Positions 1 to 11,117 of a DNA stretch of 64,000 nt are shown piece after piece. The notes under the pieces were generated by a model, which was not told where the DNA came from, did not search any database, and saw only the letters and a program-made list of their open reading frames with translations. The position numbers and the translations under genes were made by a program. The stretch's first letter is position 1. Every line of letters starts with the position of its first letter. This stretch comes from Circinella minor (Eukaryota; Mucoromycota; Mucoromycetes; Mucorales; Lichtheimiaceae): contig JAEPRB010000225.1 of the NCBI GenBank assembly GCA_016758965.1, positions 1-64,000 on the forward strand, in the 5' to 3' direction.

Positions 1-178
1 TTTTTATACACTTGTTCTTCACCAAAATAGATGTCATCATTGAATGAATTGAATTACTCAATAAATGGGATATACTACTTACAGCATGACGTTGAATTCT
101 CGACATTGCTTTTAATTGTTGAATTTGCTCTTATACTCATATTTTAATTATCATCATTATAACAATTATTATTATTAG

Positions 179-934
179 CGTGGACCATGGTATTCTTGAT
201 CTTTGTTATGATTTCTATTTTCTTCTGTGGTAGTAGTCTTACATTGGGTAGTTCTCGTATGGTTTATGCATTCGCAAGAGATGGAGCTATGCCTCTTTCC
301 GAACAATTACATAAATTGGATTCACGTACTAAGAACCCTGTCAATGCTGTTTGGTTTAACATTATTATTGCGGGTGTTGTCGGTGTTCTTTATATGATTA
401 ATAGTACTGCTTATGAAGCTATTGTATCAGTCAACACAATTGGTTCCCAGCTTTCCTATTTGGTACCTATTGTATTGCGTATCACTGTTTCTCGCACATC
501 TTTCAGTCCTGGTACGTATACATAGCAAATGATGGAAAATCATTATTAATATTATTATTACAAAAAATCATAGAATTATAGACGCTAATTGAAACAAATA
601 TCTTTTATGTATAACAATTATAGGACCTTGGAACTTGGGTCGATACAGTACTATTGCTGGCGTTTTGTCATCTTGCTGGCTTCTTTTTACCTGCTGTCTA
701 TTTATTTGTCCTACTGAAGCACCTATTACTGCTGATAATATGAATTATGCTATCGCACCATTCGCATTTATCATGATTCTCTCTGGTGGATATTTTGCTA
801 TTTGGGGCCGTAAATGGTTCACTGGACCTGTTAGAGTTATTAATGGACAAGAAGTTGTTCTTGGTGATGATGATTCTATTACTTCTGTTAAAAAGGAAAA
901 AGAAGAATTCGCATCTTCATCATCAAGCAATTAA
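179..934 (+). CDS. APC-family amino acid/GABA/choline-type permease, C-terminal part
   Basis: This is the 3' end of a multi-pass permease of the amino acid/choline transporter (ACT) branch of the APC superfamily, which imports GABA, choline or amino acids with protons, usually at the plasma membrane. Exons are 179-511 and 624-934. The exon begins just after an AG at 177-178, and the intron 512-623 is GT-AG and keeps frame. Visible family features are hydrophobic segments around MVFLIFVMISIFFCG, the conserved SRMVYAFARDGAMP loop, a KNPVNAVW segment, and near the end a MNYAI helix and GRKWFTGP before a charged Ser/Lys/Glu tail. The N-terminal half lies left of the window, and 1-178 is probably intron. 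The exact substrate cannot be assigned. Confidence 0.85.
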
Positions 935-1317
935 TTTCTTTTTTATAAACAGAAGAAACAGCTACCAAAAATTTTCAACTTAATTGTATTATTATTACCA
1001 TTATTATCGCCACTATTATATTATTATTGTTATTATTATTCTCACTAGTCTTATTTATTCATCACTTTATACATATTTTTTTTATATACAATTGTATACA
1101 CACACACTCTCGCTCTCCCTCCCTATAATTCATGCAAGTAATTTACTAAATTGCTATAATATTCCTTATATAAAATAAAAAGAATTTCATAAATGATAAT
1201 AATCTTTTCTATTTTTTTTTAAAGATATTTTTGGTTATATTCATATCTTTTATTTTGTCTCTATGGCTTTTTGTTTTTGTACAAGAAGCGTATAACTTAA
1301 CAATTTTACGTATCATG
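935..1317. other. Intergenic, TTA-rich low complexity
   Basis: Downstream of the permease. It holds an imperfect TTA/ATT trinucleotide tract at about 988-1042 and a short CA/CT run near 1097-1120. No gene is supported. Confidence 0.7.
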
Positions 1318-1541
1318 TATAGTGCCTCCACTTCTAATTTCCGCTTTCCAAAAAACCAAATTCGCTATGTTCTCAAACCAAAGTTCGTTTTTCTATAGAC
1401 CAAAGTTCGCACTCACTGCTAAAAACGAAACTTTGACCAATGAAAAAACGAAAACTGGAAGTCGCAAAAACGAACTTTGGTCTGAGAACATAGCGAATTT
1501 GGTTTTTTGGAGAGCGAAGAATTGGGAGTGGAAGCACTGTA
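1318..1541. mobile_element. Foldback MITE with TA target duplication (Tc1/mariner-like)
   Basis: A 220-bp element at 1320-1539 is almost entirely a long inverted repeat. The left arm (about 1320-1392) matches the reverse complement of the right arm (about 1466-1539) with roughly ten differences. Both arms contain the stretch CCAAATTCGCTATGTTCTC. The outer ends read TAGTG on the left and CAGTG (reverse strand) on the right, each flanked by TA at 1318-1319 and 1540-1541. CAGTG-type ends and a TA duplication fit Tc1/mariner-type MITEs. The assignment to that superfamily is inference. No transposase is encoded. Confidence 0.75.
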
Positions 1542-2761
1542 TAAATCTACTAATCGTTATTATTTATCAGCAGGAATTCTGTGGAGTCCTGTACAGTATT
1601 CCTTTGTAGGAAAGAGGACGAAAAAAATCCCGTGAAGTCATGCAAAATCATGTAGTATGGTTTATTTAACTATTTTTTTTTTTTTTTTTGGCTTTACTAT
1701 AATAAATCGACATCATCAACATACAACTATATTTCTAGATACCATTTTCGGGTAAATGAAATAATTACGATAAATTTTATTGTCAGTTATCGATGTAGTA
1801 GTCATTCATATGTTCTGAATAATACCTACATGTTGATGTGTGATTGCTTCCGTTTCAACAAAATATCATTTATTGCCAGTATGACCTATTGTGTATGAAG
1901 CACATACTGTAGACAACTAGCACTATTGAGCTCCACGCTTTTGAGATTTAAATATGTCTACAAACAACGCAATATTCACTTTTCGCCAACCGATGAAATT
2001 AATGGTTAAATCCATTATTAAATCTTCTAGCCAATATGTTTTGGTTTACCATTATATTCATGCGCAAAATATATAATAGTGAGTATCTTCCCCAAATAAT
2101 GCTTTTACTTGCAGATTCACTGGAGTATCGCATTTGGTTTTTTTTTTTAAATATACTTATGACATATCCACCTTCACAAAATGACATGGATTTTCTGTCC
2201 ACCCCTTCATTTTGATTGCATCATATACTTGTTCCATTCATACATATAAAGTCTTCGTCTTACTACCATAATACAGCCATTAATTCCATCATATACAGCT
2301 CTATAATTAGAAAATCTTCGTCTCTCGGGTTGAAATCAGCATTTTCAACATCGTCTTTTAAAATGATCTCACGGCTGTGTATCATCAGAAACGATACCAT
2401 CATTCCCTTCGTCTGAAACGTTTTCTGAGTAGACTGATATTGGTTGATCGTTATCCAAACGTTCTTTGATCCTTGCTTATTCTCCAATAGTGATCTGTAA
2501 TATCTGCATGCCTGGTGACGACGAAGTATGTTCCCAGCATCGACTTTTAGGTTTTTGTTGTATTTAATATGTTGTTTTTAAATCCTACACACAGTAATTA
2601 ACAATGGCGGTGTAATTTTAAATCTTGATAGAATCACATATTTTTCAATGGCAGGTGTGAATTCTAACACCAACTTTGCTGTCTATAGAAATAGCAAATA
2701 TTGATAACATGATGCAGAACAGCAGTTAAAAGCATACAAAGTGAAAATCCATATACATATA
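1542..2761. other. Intergenic, no supported gene
   Basis: Contains short open frames on the minus strand (about 2000-2200 and 2263-2520) that may be remains of an old coding sequence, since they are rich in Asp/Glu/Arg, but no family could be recognised. A T-run lies at 1671-1689. Confidence 0.5.
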
Positions 2762-3446
2762 ATAATTAACAGTGTTGGCAGTTTCCGACTTTCCACAGTC
2801 GGAAACAGGCGGAAATATATAACATTATAGAGTTGGGCATCAGTAAACATAAATATGGTACGTGATATTTAATAAAAGTAACTTGGTCTATTTATATTTT
2901 TAATACATTATATCTGTTACGTACTATTATAATTATTATTATAAAGTTATAATATATGGTCCATAACAGGAGCTAAGGGAATATATAATATAATAGCACA
3001 GAAATGACAATAATGATTTTTTTTTAAAACACTGGTTTTGCATTGATATATAGATGCTCCGTCAAGCAAATAATAGCTTCAACATAAATATTGCGCGTTG
3101 TTGAGTATATTGGCTTCACAGGTTAAAGCCCGACATCGATTGTCAATGCACAAGAGTTAAATTTATCAGTTGCGTGATCTAAATACAGAGGAGTAGGATT
3201 TTTATGTAGACAAACCTAGACTTTAGAGATAACAATGAGGCTCACTGACTCAGCAGAAGTAAAATAGACATTAGAATATCTTTTTTCATAACTTAAATAT
3301 AAATATATACTCTCACTCTATCTCTCTTTTTTTATTATTATTTTAATGAGCCTTTTCATTTTATAATTCCATAAACATATTGATTGAATGAAAAAAGGTT
3401 TCTGCCATAGGTTTCCGCCAGTTGGAAACCCAACACTGATAATTAA
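2762..3446. mobile_element. hAT-like nonautonomous transposon with 8-bp target site duplication
   Basis: The element spans 2770-3438 (669 bp). It starts with CAGTGTTGG and ends with CCAACACTG, a perfect 9-bp terminal inverted repeat followed by looser similarity (GTTTCC motifs in both ends). It is flanked by the identical octamer ATAATTAA at 2762-2769 and 3439-3446. An 8-bp duplication with CAG-type ends is typical of hAT transposons. A subterminal palindrome TTTCCGACT/AGTCGGAAA lies at about 2781-2805. The interior has no transposase reading frame, so the copy is nonautonomous and depends on an enzyme encoded elsewhere. Confidence 0.82.
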
Positions 3447-4656
3447 AGTTACCATATGAAGCAAAAAAAACCATCTCATCCCATTGCAAGTTGATTTTAT
3501 CTCACTGAGGATTGACTATAAGTTAGGTCTATAAGCAACAGCTGAAAAAAGTCTACGTAAAGTGAAAATCTACGTTTAAAATTTTAAAGTTTATTGGCTT
3601 GAGATGAGCAGCTGTGCTCTTTTTGGGCTTTTTTTTTTTTCGTTTTAGTCTAGCCTGAAAGGAATGATGAAAAGTGAAAACCCCTATTTGCGAAACAGGG
3701 CAAAAAAAAGTCTACAATTTTTTTTTTTCGAATTATTTGCTCCAAGCATGAATAATAAATTTTGTGTCGATGAAAAGGAAATTTTACGATAGATATTTTG
3801 CGTTAAGAATCTGTGTCATTATTTGCGCTTTTGCTATCATATCACCTTTTATTTCATGGAAAACTTATCTGTAAAAGAAATATTATCTTCTTGTTAACAG
3901 AATAAACATTCAAGCAGATTACTTCGTATTGAGATACTCTAACAAAAGAAAAAGTGTTATATGTCAGAAATAGTTTATATGTGAAGTAAAATAGGTTGGC
4001 ATTAGATAGATACTATAATGATTACCTTGGTAAACAATTTCAACGGTTACATACATACATACAATTATTACTAATACTTAGATTGGGTGAATCTTTGTAT
4101 TTCATTCTTCCTCCTGACAATAGTATATATAACCAGTAGCAATACGTAATTAAACAATCCAATCTTCATGAACTATGTATGTAATGGTGATAGCGATAAC
4201 ACTAGAATTATAAACTATTATAGCTACATGCATAATAATAACAATACGAAGAACTAATTAGATTTTTACAATGTTTGAATTACTGAATTGTGTGTTTAGT
4301 ATGCTTTTACAGTATATTGCAATAAAAAATGCTTTTATGGACGTTGAATAGTACAGGAAATGAAAAATACTAAAAAGAATGTTTGTAATAATCAAAGAAA
4401 AGGGCTGAAGAATTATATCCAGTAATAATAATAATAATAATAGCTATGAACATGAGATGGTAAAAAATTATAATAATTTGTTTTTTGGTATACATAAGAA
4501 AATATAGAGAAAGAGAGAGGTGTGCGTAAATAGTAAGATATATGTAAAAAAAATATGTAAAAAAGGAAAAAGGAAAAAAAAAAAGTTGTGTAATATGGAA
4601 TGTTATTATTGGTGATGTGTATAATGTGTTGTTTTTTGTTCGGTTTGGGAATATCA
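3447..4656. other. Intergenic, no supported gene
   Basis: AT-rich stretch between the hAT-like element and the orphan gene fragment. It contains T-runs and an ATT/AAT trinucleotide tract near 4423-4443 (read as poly-Tyr in one frame). Nothing else is supported. Confidence 0.6.
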
Positions 4657-5467
4657 TTATAAAGATGGCATGGTAACGGATCTTCTTTTGTTGGATCTTG
4701 ATGATGATAAGGATTCAAATTGCTCGTTCGGTAAGCTTCGACGTCGTTTTAAATACATTTTACTAATTTTGTCTCTTGGTAACGGGATACACCACTTTTC
4801 ATAACATTCAAGTATAGCAATACGGTCGTCGAAATATTGGGGGTAAGCGTCAAGATCAGCAATACAAGATGGAACCGTGATCGATGCGATTTCAGTAAAA
4901 GTGTACGTACCATCTGCTTGGAGTTTGTTTATCAAGAAGTTAATGTTATGGTCTAAAAAAAGTATGCTTGTTTAGTCCTTTGTTTATAAATCCATTACGG
5001 AATGTTCTTTAATGGTTTCCTACACCTGAGAGTAACGATAAAGAGGAAAAAAAAATACTTACCAACAACTTGTATTCCCATGCATCCTTTTAATGCAGAT
5101 ATATCCAGCGAGTTTTTTTTCTCATCACACCCAATCGAACTAGATCCTTTGATAATATATACTTATTGTTCTTTTCCGAGCTCGGTTTTTACTTCCACGG
5201 ATCCTAACAAATTGCCAAAATGCAATCCATTCAGTTTGCTAATGCAAGAGTCTGGATGTTGAGTGGATAGTGATCCTTTGGTTGAAACATCCTTAGCTTC
5301 TTGGTTGGTGATGCTGGTTCTAGAAAACAAACAACCACAAAAAAGAACAATTGGCACACAATTTCAAACTTGCACAAGATTCTAAACTTGTTATGGTATA
5401 AAATCGCTTACCATCGAAATAACACTCCATTTTCGGGATCATCAAATAATGCTGATAAGACTGGATC
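4657..5467 (-). pseudogene. 3' part of a Mucorales-type orphan gene, truncated at a MULE junction
   Basis: Reading from 5475 down to 4657, three exon-like blocks are seen. Block 1 (about 5475-5410) encodes DPVLSALFDDPENGVLFRW. Block 2 (about 5317-5065) contains HPDSCISKLNG, then VEVKTE, and ends GIQVVG at a canonical GTAAGT donor. Block 3 (about 4955-4657) runs from a TAG acceptor through TVPSCIADLDAYPQYFDDR to a basic tail and a stop. This order (LF.DPENGVLFRW, DxCISKL, GxVK, QVVG) resembles a large uncharacterised family I remember from Rhizopus/Absidia/Mucor genomes, whose function is unknown. The N-terminal part is missing: sequence upstream of 5468 belongs to a MULE copy. The first splice pair gives a stop at the junction (TG plus A) unless a base has been lost, so the copy is probably dead. 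Confidence 0.55.
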
Positions 5468-6257
5468 AAAATATTGCTAGTGGAGAATGCTTCTCGAAAT
5501 GCCATAAGAAAGCCTTTGTCTCTGGGCTTGCGAAAAATCCATAACCTAGCATGGTTTAATACATCAGCATCACACATTCATTCATTTATGCACATATATT
5601 GACACACACATAGTTAACAATTAACAATATCAAGTACATAGATAAAGGTCCATCCATTTATTTGCAATATAATATGCTAACTGATAAATATATACTCCTG
5701 TTTATAATGTCTCTCCCATCAATCCAGTGTATGTATAAAATACACCTATCATATCCAACTAATAATGACACCTGTATATATTACAAGTCGTGCATTATAG
5801 ATATATTATTTATGTTCCTTCCATTCTTCCCATCAAAAAACTCAAACACAATCCTATAACATACCAACCATAAACATAAACTTACCAAATCCAGAAAAAT
5901 TCATATCAATTACTTCATCTGTATGTCCAAAAACAAAATCAAAAAGTCTTGTAAAAAAGAGAGAAAGTAGTTTTTGAAACGAATTGTCGACAATCCATCC
6001 AACACGCCTTGAAAAATAACAGCAAACTTATCAATTTCTTCAAAATAGATATTTGTTGTACAATGATAATATCTTTTCGTGAAACAGTCATAAGTGACAT
6101 CAATATAAGCATTGGATACTTCTTGAAGTCTGCTTTCATAGCAATATCTGGTGCACAGAAAGTAATACACATTTTCTTAGGAGTAATATCAGCAGATTTC
6201 AGATAACCTGGGAATTCGTTCGTCAGATCGGCAAGTTCCATATGAGCAGACTCCAAT
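5468..6257. repeat. Left arm of MULE inverted repeat
   Basis: This 790-bp segment is the reverse complement of 7275-8070, with a low percentage of mismatches along most of its length and a few small indels. Near 5480-5510 the divergence is higher. The arms are separated by 1017 bp. Both arms carry the central part of a MULE transposase. The sharp inner ends are CTCCAAT at 6251-6257 against ATTGGAG at 7275-7281, and the outer ends are AAAATATTGC (5468-5477) against GCAATATTTT (8061-8070). Confidence 0.88.
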
Positions 6258-7003
6258 GTAGGTTGAGATGATCGTAACTTATCATTCTTGGCAAGGTACG
6301 TACGTTGAAACCGTTTGATCGTACCAAGGTTGCGAAAATTCGGATCGATATCACTAACTGGCCTCGCTGGTTTTTGAATACGCATTGGGCTCGTACCAAA
6401 TTTTCAAACCATATGGCTTTTCAGCTGGAAATTCCAAAACGCGTTCTTCTACCTTTTCCAAAGTTTCCATTGTGAAATGAAGTGGAATAAATTTGCCATG
6501 GGTGTGTGTCCCTTCATGGTTCATTACACCTATTAAAAATCAAACTATTAGATTGTTATATACATTATAAACTTACCATTATTTATACTAATCATCCCAC
6601 ACAGTCTAACAATAACCAATCCCAACTAATAGCCTCTTTAATCTATAAAAAAACCACAGTAAATTCCATAACCCATCTGAAAGCCTATGTTACCTGTCTT
6701 GCTTTTAATGTGAAAATGCACTTTTACATGACATTCAACATGAATCAAAGTGGGCTTCAAGCAACTAGGGCAATTTTCCGTAACCTGCACATCGATCCGC
6801 TCCTTGGATGACTTTGGTCTTAAACAAACATGACAGCTCGTACACTGAACGGCGTCCAAACATTTCTTGTAGTAAGCCGTGTACAGTTTTCTTTTATCAC
6901 GACTTACATGTTCTAATTGCCATCCAATAAACATGTCGTGACCTTTTTCGTTAATTGTAATTTTATAAATAACATGACCATCGGGGAATTGAGGAAAAGA
7001 CAT
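5468..7003 (-). pseudogene. MULE (Mutator-like) transposase, N-terminal and central part, broken
   Basis: Exon 1 (7003-6695) starts MSFPQFPDGHVIYK and carries a zinc-binding module of C-x2-C ... C-x2-C ... C pattern (CTSCHVC, CPSC, HVEC). Exon 2 (from 6529) completes it with NHEGTHTHGKF. This C/H layout resembles the WRKY-GCM1-type fingers found at the start of MULE transposases. A frame change is needed near 6398-6404 (an extra T in an AAATTT-type run) to continue into RPVSDIDPNF. The middle then reads ELADLTNEFPGYL and ITFCAPDIA before a 4-nt loss relative to the plus-strand copy shifts the frame near 6140. It ends at 5468, where homology to the other copy stops abruptly. Intact proteins of this type cut and reinsert DNA with a DDE catalytic triad. 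This copy cannot do so. Confidence 0.72.
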
Positions 7004-7239
7004 ACTTGAATAATGGAAGGAGATAAATTGGTAAAGTGAAGCAGAGCAACAATGATAATACATTCAATTACTTTACTGCTATAATATTTCATACAAAAAA
7101 GACTGCCTTTCCTTAATATGTGGCCACTTTTCTTTCGCACTTTTAATTCATTTCTCTCCCGAAATTGCATTAAAAAAAAAAAAAGAGAATTACTACCGGC
7201 GCAGCAAAAGTCCGTGACCCGTAATAAATATAAATTCAC

Positions 7240-9018
7240 TTGAAAAGACCTTTATTTGATATGTTGAACAAAATATTGGAGTCTGCTCATATGGAACTTG
7301 CTGATCTGACGAACGAATTCCCAGGTTATCTGCAATATGCTAATATTACTCCTAAGAAAATGTGTATTACTTTCTGTGCACCAGATATTGCTATATATGA
7401 AAGCAGACTTCAAGAAGTATCCAATGCTTATATTGATGTCACTTATGACTGTTTCACGAAAAGATATTATCATTGTACAACAAATATCTATTTTGAAGAA
7501 ATTGATAAGTTTGGTGTTATATTTCAAGACGTGTTGGATGGATTGTCGACAATTCGTTTCAAAAACTACTTTCTCTCTTTTTTTCAAGACTTTTTGATTT
7601 TGTTTTTGGACATACAGATGAAGTAATTGATATGAATTTTTCTGGATTTGGTAAGTTTATGTTTATGGTTGGTATGTTATAGGATTGTGTTTGAGTTTTT
7701 TGATGGGAAGAATGGAAGGAACATATATAATATATCTATAATGCACGACTTGTAATATATACAGGTGTCATTATTAGTTGGATATGATAGGTGTATTTTA
7801 TACATACACTGGATTGATGGGAGAGACATTATAAACAGGAGTATATATTTATCAGTTAGCATATTATATTGCAAATAAATGGATGGACCTTTATCTATGT
7901 ACTTGATATTGTTAATTGTTAACTAAATGTGTGTGTCAATATATGTGCATAAATGAATGAGTGTGTGATGCTGATGTATTAAACCATGCTAGGTTATGGA
8001 TTTTTCGCAAGCCCAGAGACAAAGGCTTTCTTATGGGATTTCGAAAAGTATTTCACACTAGCAATATTTTGCCTGAAAGCCTGTTGAAAAGATGTTATCA
8101 TCACTGGAAACAATCCGTGCAGCGAATTGTTAGTAACCATGCAGTTGTACCACCAGGATATGATGTCGATTTCATTGATCTCACTGAGATCATGTATAAT
8201 TCTATGGGATCAGACGCATATGGCCGGGCTGTTCAACAGATTCGGGATGATTTTCCTAATGCTAAGAAGTGGCTCAATTGATGGGTTCGTGAAGAAATTG
8301 CTGGAATGATTTTTAGATTTAAAAGATGCCTTAAGGATGAATTACAGGCACATCCTACTCGTACAACAAATGGTATAGAACCATTTCATCGTGATCTATA
8401 TCGTATTGTTGAATCGAAGAAGCCTGTAATTGATACTATGTATCAAATATTTGTCTACCTTAATTCCATTGAATTGGGTTTTGATCATGTTAAGAACGGT
8501 GGCAGAGCTGATGATAGAAGAAAGAAGACGAGGTAATGAGTTTATTGAGTTAAAAATAAATATATATATGATATCTTATATCGTCTCGTATAAATGTTGC
8601 CTTTATGTATATATATATATATAACAATTATATTTTTTTACAGCAAGCCCCGTGAAACCAAGAAGTTTGTGAATGATGATCGTGCACCAGACACGACAAA
8701 GACTCTGTTTGATCTTGGTAACATTTATAAGTTATATTTATTCACTACTGTTTTTGTTTAAGGAACTGAAATTGTTAATATATAATTGCTTTTATTAACG
8801 GGACAACTATCTCATGCTAGGATTTGAGAAAAAGAGAGAAGAAAAGTACGGCTGCAAGACACGCTGAGCGTATTAAAGAGAACAAGAAGAGGAGCAATCA
8901 GGATGCCCCAGAACAAGGTTCGAAGAAACAAAAGGTTAATGACAGCAATTCTGACAGGTGCGATAATAAAACTATGGATAACACAATAAGTGTTTATTAT
9001 TTTAATGTTATTACGTAA
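7240..9018 (+). pseudogene. MULE transposase, central and C-terminal part, broken
   Basis: The MULE-derived frame starts inside 7275 and includes YIDVTYDCFTKRYYH (catalytic-domain start, with a candidate DDE Asp) and VLDGLSTIRFKNYF. Frame changes occur around 7600 and in the segment just before DKGFLMGFR (about 8015). The second half has LLKRCYHHWKQSVQRI, then a premature TGA at 8279-8281 where a tryptophan codon (TGG) is expected, then RTTNGIEPFHRDLYRI, the TTN..E..H signature of MULE C-terminal helices. Probable introns are 8533-8643 and 8718-8820, followed by a Lys/Arg-rich tail to about 8960. The N-terminal zinc finger is absent from this strand. It is on the minus-strand copy instead. 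Confidence 0.72.
7275..8070. repeat. Right arm of MULE inverted repeat
   Basis: Reverse-complement partner of 5468-6257. Differences seen include TATA inserted after GATATTGC (about 7391-7394) and several substitutions close to 8030-8060. Outside this arm the two loci are unrelated: the plus copy continues into transposase C-terminus, the minus copy into the orphan gene fragment. Confidence 0.88.
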
Positions 9019-11117
9019 CCAATATAAATTATATCTAATTATAGGTCTATGCATAATGATAGAATGTTTAAGCAATATGTCATTTTTTTCAAAGAAATCC
9101 AGGGAGATTGTTGTTTATAAATTCTCCTTTCCTTTTACAAGGTAACTGTGACATATAGTTTCTTTGCTTGCTGCTATTACACCAGAAATATTAATATGTG
9201 ATTTCTATTCTAAAGTATTTACTATTTCATTCATATTCTACTCATAATTTTGATTTTTCATTCATATGAGCATCCCGGCGTATACAGCGACAAAAGGTAA
9301 ATCTGACACCCAAGTACAATAAAAAAAAATATATATTCACGTATCATTATTTTATTATTGTCATGATAGCATCGTATCTTTTTTTTTTTGTTTTACGTAT
9401 TCGTGTAAATAAAAACAGTACTTTTAATTTAATCATTTGAATTTGTTTTCTAGTTTTTTTTTTTTCCTTTTTATATACTGTATACAATTTTAAACAACAT
9501 GGACAAACATTAACAATCAAAATACACCAAGATTCACTAAATGAAGTATCTTTCCTGATATTCAAAAAAGTCGATGATTTTGAGACTTTTGTTGCCTGTA
9601 CTTCTACATGTATTAGCATTTATTGGAGAACAGTATTATCGATGTCTTAAATTTGGAAAAAGCACGTTGAACAGTTTTTATTCTTCAAATCTGTTAATAG
9701 CAAATACACAACTACCAAATTTACGAGAAATGTTATTATGTGGAAATGACACATTTATGAGTATGGTGCAGACAGTCATTTAATGACGTTGCTGTATCAT
9801 ATTGGCAACCGTTATCTAAAATTTCTCGGTACATTTGAATCTATAATTCTTTGTAAAAAAAAAAAAAAATAGACAAATTTAAATACCATGTGTTTTTTAA
9901 CTATTATCATAATAAATAAGCCAATTGTGTTAACAATACGTACTCTTTTTAAAGTTATCAAGATGAACAAGAACACATTAGAAACCTTGTAAATTATGTC
10001 CATCATGTCACCATATAAAGCTATAGAGTTTATATGAACATTTATATTGAAGAAAGTAAAATCATCAGTCTTTTTATTCACAAAGCTTTTGATGTGTCTT
10101 GCTTTGATTACAGACAAGAATATGAGCAAGACTCACTAAAATTTTTATATCGTTAAAATTGTTTAACATGCATTGGATTATACGTAGCAAGTGACAATCA
10201 AAAAATGAATTTTGTAAAGTTTATTATGAAAAAAAGTTCCACAGTTGAGAGCAATAACAATTAAAGAAGAATTTTATTTTCAACAAGATGGTGTATGTAT
10301 TGAAGATATAATCAAAAACTTTTAATAAATGCATGCTCTATTAGAAACTGTTATGTGGACTGTTGATTAGGATAACTTAAACAGTTTGTAACAATCACAC
10401 CGCTGTTTGGATGGTCTTATTGTACGTATCTTTATTTGTTCATAAACCATTTAGAATATTCTTTCTTTATAAAAATATTTCCTCCCCCCCCTTTTATCTT
10501 TATAAACATTCATTAAGGGTGGGGGGAAGATTTATAATAATTATAAATAGTGGTCAGGTTAAAAGGTAGCTATTTAACTACACTTTTTTTTTTTGTCCAA
10601 CCTTAAAAATTTAGTGATTAAAATAGTTTTTTTTTTTTTAACATGCATATTTATGCAATTATTTTATTTACTGTTTTTTTCTATAATAATAATAATAAAC
10701 TTGAATTTTTGAAATATAAAAGAAGTTTATTTTTATTATTAGAAATATATATTTATAAAGAGAATAAAGAAAAAAGAGTTAAAAAAAAGAGGCGCTGCTA
10801 ATAAATGATTTTCTGTGTAATCTACCTAAAAAAAAAAATCAAAGCAGATTGAAACCCACCTCGTTCTCAATTACTGTTTTCGTTTTTTATCACTTTTACT
10901 TCACTCTTTTTCTCACTCTTTTTTATTTATTTAAAAAAAAAAAAAATACTTTGTTTTCCTTTTCCGCTTTTCAACAAATTTTAATCCACTTTTTTTTTTT
11001 TTTGGTACTCTTTTTTTCTCTTTACCTCTTTCTTTTTTATTATTATTATTATTTTTGGTCGTTCCTTTTTTTTTTTTTCTTTCTTTTCTTTACACCCTTT
11101 AAAAAAAAATATAAGTC
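9019..11117. other. Intergenic and SSD1 upstream region
   Basis: AT-rich with many homopolymer tracts. A C-run/G-run pair (CCCCCCCC near 10484 and GGGTGGGGGG near 10516) could form a local hairpin. Immediately upstream of SSD1 (10850-11117) the plus strand is almost pure pyrimidine, as is common in promoters and 5' leaders in this window. Short open frames near 9570-9780 are not supported as genes. Confidence 0.55.

Noticed and set aside
1322..1609. Open frame of 95 codons on the plus strand
   Set aside because: It is created by the MITE inverted repeat, starts with a non-ATG codon and has no protein-like features.
5662..5859. Open frame of 65 codons, and its mirror at 7677-7874
   Set aside because: Both lie in the probable intron or noncoding part of the MULE inverted repeat. 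Their identity comes from the repeat, not from a gene.
9574..9783. Open frame of 69 codons
   Set aside because: No recognisable domain, no splice-compatible neighbours, and flanked by stops in AT-rich DNA. Possibly debris but not supportable.
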